DNA of 64,000 bases from Geobacteraceae bacterium. GTDB taxonomy: Bacteria; Desulfobacterota; Desulfuromonadia; Geobacterales; Geobacteraceae. The notes below the pieces were generated by a model that had not been told where the DNA came from, made no database searches, and was given only the letters and a program-made list of their open reading frames with translations. Below, one piece after another: positions 63,181 through 64,000 of this stretch (the first letter of the stretch is position 1; the number at the start of each line of letters is the position of its first letter). A program made the translations under genes and the position numbers. The stretch covers positions 62,001 to 126,000 of the forward strand of contig WSYB01000013.1 in assembly GCA_009773645.1 (NCBI GenBank). Direction: 5' to 3'.

Positions 63181-64000
63181 AAGTCCTGGTTGTCACCAAT
63201 CTCTTTCCCACCGAGCGGAAACCGCAGTGGGGAACGTTCGTCAAGGAGCAGGTCGATTCGCTTTGTTCGGCATTTCCGGATGAGCTGCAAATTGACGTTT
63301 ATCTGGTCGATGGCTCTCTCTCCAAAGTTTCCTATGTCAAGGCATTGTTCGAACTTCCAAAGGTCGTTAAGTCGGGAAAGTACGACGTTGTGCATGTCCA
63401 TTATGGCTTGACCCTGCTGGCGCTGCTATTGGTTAAAGCCCCCATCGTCGCCACATTCCATGGGTCTGATCTTCTGCGACAGCCTGTTGGCTTCCTCTCA
63501 AGGATTCTTGCAAAGAAAGCCGACCGGGTCATTGTCGTTTCTGAGAACCTTCGTTCCGCTCTCGGCTATGGCGCGATCATCCCTTGTGGTATTGTCGCCG
63601 ACCGTTTTCTGCTGCCACAGAAATGGAAATATGACAACCCTTCCGGAGAACTGCGCGTCCTGTTCCCGGCAAATTCCACCGTTCCTGTAAAGAACTATCC
63701 TTTATTTGCAGAGGTTTGTCGGGCGCTGACTTCTCGCGGGTACAAGGTGCGCGAGGTACATCTTTCAGGGGTGCCAAGAGAGCAGGTCCCGCAGGTTTTC
63801 TGGGATTCAGATGTCATGCTGCTGACATCTCACTCCGAAGGATCGCCAACGGTGATCAAAGAGGCCATTGCCGCGAAGCTGCCGTTTGTTTCCGTTGATG
63901 TGGGGGATGCACGCTCCTGGGCAAGTAAAATCGATTTTGGTGCAGTTACGGAGAGCAGAGAGCCATCCCATATTGCAGACCTTGTTTCGCAGTTGTTGAA
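63177..64000 (+). CDS. Glycosyltransferase (GT-B, family 4-like), 3' partial
   Basis: At least 274 residues; the frame is open to the right edge. GTG at 63177 (AAGGGG upstream) overlaps the previous stop; GTG at 63171 is an alternative. It begins VKVLVVTNLFPTERKPQWGTFVKEQVDSL, then VVHVHYGLTLLALLLV, VATFHGSDLLRQP, DRVIVVSENLRSAL, RVLFPANSTVPVKNYPLFAEV and SDVMLLTSHSEGSPTVIKEAIAAKLPFVSVDVGD, a donor-site motif with Glu-x7-Glu. It continues the polysaccharide operon beyond the window. Confidence 0.87.
   Translation, partial: MKVLVVTNLFPTERKPQWGTFVKEQVDSLCSAFPDELQIDVYLVDGSLSKVSYVKALFELPKVVKSGKYDVVHVHYGLTLLALLLVKAPIVATFHGSDLLRQPVGFLSRILAKKADRVIVVSENLRSALGYGAIIPCGIVADRFLLPQKWKYDNPSGELRVLFPANSTVPVKNYPLFAEVCRALTSRGYKVREVHLSGVPREQVPQVFWDSDVMLLTSHSEGSPTVIKEAIAAKLPFVSVDVGDARSWASKIDFGAVTESREPSHIADLVSQLL

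Overview
The window (about 64 kb, GC-rich with some AT-rich glycan genes) looks like a chromosomal envelope/exopolysaccharide region of a Gram-negative anaerobe, most likely a Geobacter-like member of the Geobacterales (Desulfobacterota). This rests on the gene mix: a PEP-CTERM-like sorting system with a VPxPPA signature, a multiheme-type c-cytochrome lipoprotein, a giant two-partner-secretion (TPS) adhesin, a Porin_5-type porin and arsenate reductase. The assignment is inference. I see no rRNA, tRNA, CRISPR array, transposase or phage gene.

Layout. (1) 1-3.2 kb: phosphate scavenging, with a 5'-nucleotidase/metallophosphoesterase (cut at the left edge) and a secreted glycerophosphodiester phosphodiesterase. 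(2) 3.2-6.5 kb: small cysteine-rich proteins (one apparently frameshifted) and a histidine kinase/receiver pair. (3) 6.8-19.6 kb: a protein-sorting island with three short secreted proteins ending in a PEP-CTERM-like tail, an exosortase fused to a cohesin-like exported region, a VKOR-thioredoxin oxidase, a formylglycine-enzyme-like (SUMF1) protein, a diheme lipoprotein, a fibronectin-III lipoprotein, a PstS-like binding protein with a Cys-rich insert, and arsC. (4) 20.3-40.8 kb: an apparently dedicated adhesin export system with a double-FKBP-thioredoxin lipoprotein, a TpsB transporter, a 3,428-residue TpsA adhesin, a DUF2341-LamG-ExbB fusion, ExbD, TonB, a porin and a SurA-like isomerase. (5) 40.9-64 kb: a Wzx/Wzy-type polysaccharide cluster with two flippases, two polymerase/ligase-like proteins, seven glycosyltransferases (the last cut by the right edge), UDP-HexNAc dehydrogenase, GalE, GlmS, an acyltransferase and two exported proteins related to carbohydrate-active enzymes.

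The unifying observation is regulatory. Seven intergenic sites carry 7-bp repeats of the TGTCA/TGTAAC type at exact 11-bp spacing, the arrangement of PhoB boxes, and most have a plausible -10 element 8-10 bp further on. The clearest precede the FKBP-TpsB-TpsA operon, the ExbB-fusion operon and the UDP-sugar dehydrogenase-galE-glmS operon. Others precede the kinase/receiver pair, the minus-strand sorted-protein/PstS-like genes (two in tandem) and a glycosyltransferase; three more sites are weaker. Together with the phosphoesterases and the PstS-like protein this suggests that the window is a phosphate-starvation regulon that remodels the cell surface. The strongest candidates for something undescribed are the Pho-controlled TPS system with its own ExbB-ExbD-TonB motor, and the exosortase-cohesin fusion with its redox partners.
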